A stretch of DNA of 64,000 bases from Planctomycetota bacterium (GTDB lineage Bacteria; Planctomycetota; Phycisphaerae; Phycisphaerales; Zrk34): assembly GCA_016125255.1 (NCBI GenBank), contig WGMD01000002.1:62001-126000 (forward strand), written 5' to 3'. The position numbers were made by a program, and so were the translations under genes. This document shows, in pieces, positions 62,902 to 64,000 of this stretch (its first letter is position 1; the number at the start of each line of letters is the position of its first letter). The notes beneath the pieces are model-generated. The model was not told the origin of the DNA. It made no database searches and saw only the letters and a list, made by a program, of their open reading frames with translations.

Positions 62902-63483
62902 ATGTTCAACGATCTATTCACCGACTACAGCGACAAGACCATCTACTTCATCATGGGTAGCGTGGGCACGCTGCTGTTCATGATCAAGGCGATCCTCATG
63001 CTCGCCTTCGGGCATGGCGACTCGGCCGAGTTCTCCGTGGACATGCACGCCGACGGCGGCATGGAGGCGCACGGCACGGGCTTTTCGCTCATCTCGATGC
63101 TGTCGATCCTTTCGTTCATGATGGGCGCGGGGTGGATGGGCCTCATGTGCCGGACGCAGTGGAACCTCGGCCCGTTCACCTCGGCGATGTTCGCCGCGCT
63201 CTTCGGGTTCGGGCTCATGCTCATGTCGTCCGGCGGCATGTACGCCATGAAACGCCTTCAACAGTTCGGCGGATACGACGTCAAGCAGTGCATGAACCAG
63301 ATCGGCCGCGTGTACCTGACGATCCCCGCCAAGGGCGAAGGCGCCGGGCAGATCGAAATCAACTTCGACGGACGCAACAAGATTCTCCCCGCCATCAGCG
63401 CCGGCGGGCGGATCGAGTCCTTCGCCTCCGTCAAGGTCATCGAGGTCCGCGCCGACAACGTGTTGATCGTCGAGCCGGTGTGA
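62902..63483 (+). CDS. NfeD/YuaF-like membrane protein
   Basis: 193 residues from ATG 62902 with GGAG 7 nt upstream. Three hydrophobic segments (IYFIMGSVGTLLFMIKAILMLAF, SLISMLSILSFMMGAGWMGLM, FTSAMFAALFGFGLMLMSSGGMYAM) precede a C-terminal OB-fold: CMNQIGRVYLTIPAKGEGAGQIEINFDG, ending IEVRADNVLIVEPV. This is the YuaF/NfeD1b architecture, which pairs with flotillin. The next gene encodes the flotillin, 64 bp downstream. Probably part of membrane microdomain organisation. Confidence 0.85.
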   Translation: MFNDLFTDYSDKTIYFIMGSVGTLLFMIKAILMLAFGHGDSAEFSVDMHADGGMEAHGTGFSLISMLSILSFMMGAGWMGLMCRTQWNLGPFTSAMFAALFGFGLMLMSSGGMYAMKRLQQFGGYDVKQCMNQIGRVYLTIPAKGEGAGQIEINFDGRNKILPAISAGGRIESFASVKVIEVRADNVLIVEPV

Positions 63484-63547
63484 CGCCGGTTCGTTTTTCG
63501 GGTGAGTTACTTTTCTTCGTGCCGCGTGCACGGAAAGGACATCGGTC

Positions 63548-64000
63548 ATGCTCCACACACTGACACTCGCCGACCTGCCGCTGGGGATCATGCTCTGGAT
63601 CGGCATCCCGGTCGCCATCATTCTGTTTTTGACGATGTTCTTCCTGCAGCGCTATCGGCGCTGCCCGTCGAACCGGATTCTCGTCGTGTACGGCAAGACC
63701 GGCGGGCAGAGGGCCGCCAAGTGCATCCACGGCGGCGGCATCATGGTCTGGCCCGTCATTCAGGACTACATGTACCTGTCGCTGGAGCCCATGACGATCG
63801 AGATTGATCTGACCAGCGCCCTGTCGAAGAAGAACATCCGCGTCAACGTCCCTTCGACGTTCACGATCGGCATCTCGACGCAGCCGGAGATCATGAACAA
63901 CGCCGCCGAGCGACTCTTGGGTCTGCCCGAGCGCGATGTCGCCGCTCAGGCCCGCGACATCATTCTGGGCCAGACGCGTCTGGTGATCGCCACGCTGAGC
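63548..64000 (+). CDS. Flotillin (SPFH/band 7 family), 3' end outside window
   Basis: 151 codons visible from ATG 63548 (AAAGGA 8 nt upstream). An N-terminal membrane helix (IMLWIGIPVAIILFLTMFFLQRY) is followed by the SPFH domain: RCPSNRILVVYGKTGG, KCIHGGGIMVWPVIQDYMYLSLEPMTIEID, KNIRVNVPSTFTIGISTQPE and GLPERDVAAQARDIILGQTRLVIATLS. These match FloT/YqiK-type flotillins, scaffold proteins of functional membrane microdomains. Partner of the NfeD-like protein encoded upstream. Confidence 0.92.
   Translation, partial: MLHTLTLADLPLGIMLWIGIPVAIILFLTMFFLQRYRRCPSNRILVVYGKTGGQRAAKCIHGGGIMVWPVIQDYMYLSLEPMTIEIDLTSALSKKNIRVNVPSTFTIGISTQPEIMNNAAERLLGLPERDVAAQARDIILGQTRLVIATLS

Overview
The window is GC-rich, gene-dense DNA with no rRNA, tRNA, CRISPR array or phage genes that I could see. 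It most resembles a planctomycete, probably of the Phycisphaerae type. Evidence: a secreted subtilase-like protein with dockerin-type calcium repeats and a PEP-CTERM-like tail, a type II pseudopilin-like protein, a signal-peptidase homologue carrying an inserted zinc ribbon, several secreted carbohydrate-related hydrolases, and a stand-alone four-helix-bundle (intervening-sequence) protein. This assignment is inference from gene content.

Region 1 (1-10.9 kb) is a surface-polysaccharide locus. The minus strand carries a Gfo/Idh/MocA oxidoreductase, a GT2 glycosyltransferase, a PAPS-type sulfotransferase, a GT4 glycosyltransferase and an O-antigen polymerase-like membrane protein. Diverging from it are a Wzx-type flippase, a NodB-type deacetylase, a second GT2 and a FemAB/GNAT-like protein, the last three joined by ATGA stop/start overlaps. 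Region 2 (10.9-21.4 kb) has the pseudopilin, two secreted proteins, a minus-strand operon (NusG-like antiterminator, UDP-GlcNAc 6-dehydrogenase, NDP-sugar 4-epimerase) and a large secreted protein of unknown function. Region 3 (21.4-30.6 kb) supplies precursors: CysNC and CysD (PAPS for the sulfotransferase), Ugd and UDP-glucuronate decarboxylase (UDP-GlcA, UDP-xylose), GlmS (GlcN-6-P) and one more glycosyltransferase. Together regions 1-3 look like a dispersed pathway for a sulfated, uronate-containing exopolysaccharide.

Region 4 (30.9-43.1 kb, all minus strand) is mostly sugar and organic-acid metabolism: TIM-barrel epimerase, SGNH hydrolase, PfkB/KDG kinase, alpha/beta hydrolase, serine beta-lactamase-like esterase, Ldh2-family dehydrogenase, APC permease, 6-phosphogluconate dehydrogenase and a 2-hydroxyacid dehydrogenase. 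It also holds a signal-peptidase homologue lacking both catalytic residues and the four-helix-bundle protein flanked by an inverted repeat.

Region 5 (43.2-49.9 kb) has an MlaF/MCE lipid-transport pair without a permease, a ThuA-like protein, RecQ, a tRNA dihydrouridine synthase and a small lipoprotein. Region 6 (49.9-64 kb) has a sigma-54 activator diverging from a candidate -24/-12 promoter that precedes a long operon: three small paralogous membrane proteins, another membrane protein, a radical SAM protein, a DUF2339-type membrane protein, an Aas-type MFS-acyltransferase-acyl-ACP synthetase fusion and a lipase. A NfeD-like protein and a truncated flotillin close the window.

Three families of dispersed palindromic repeats are visible: a 26-bp palindrome found only between convergent genes (3 copies), a REP-like stem-loop with a conserved tail (4 copies), and a head-to-head pair of G-rich units between recQ and the dus gene.
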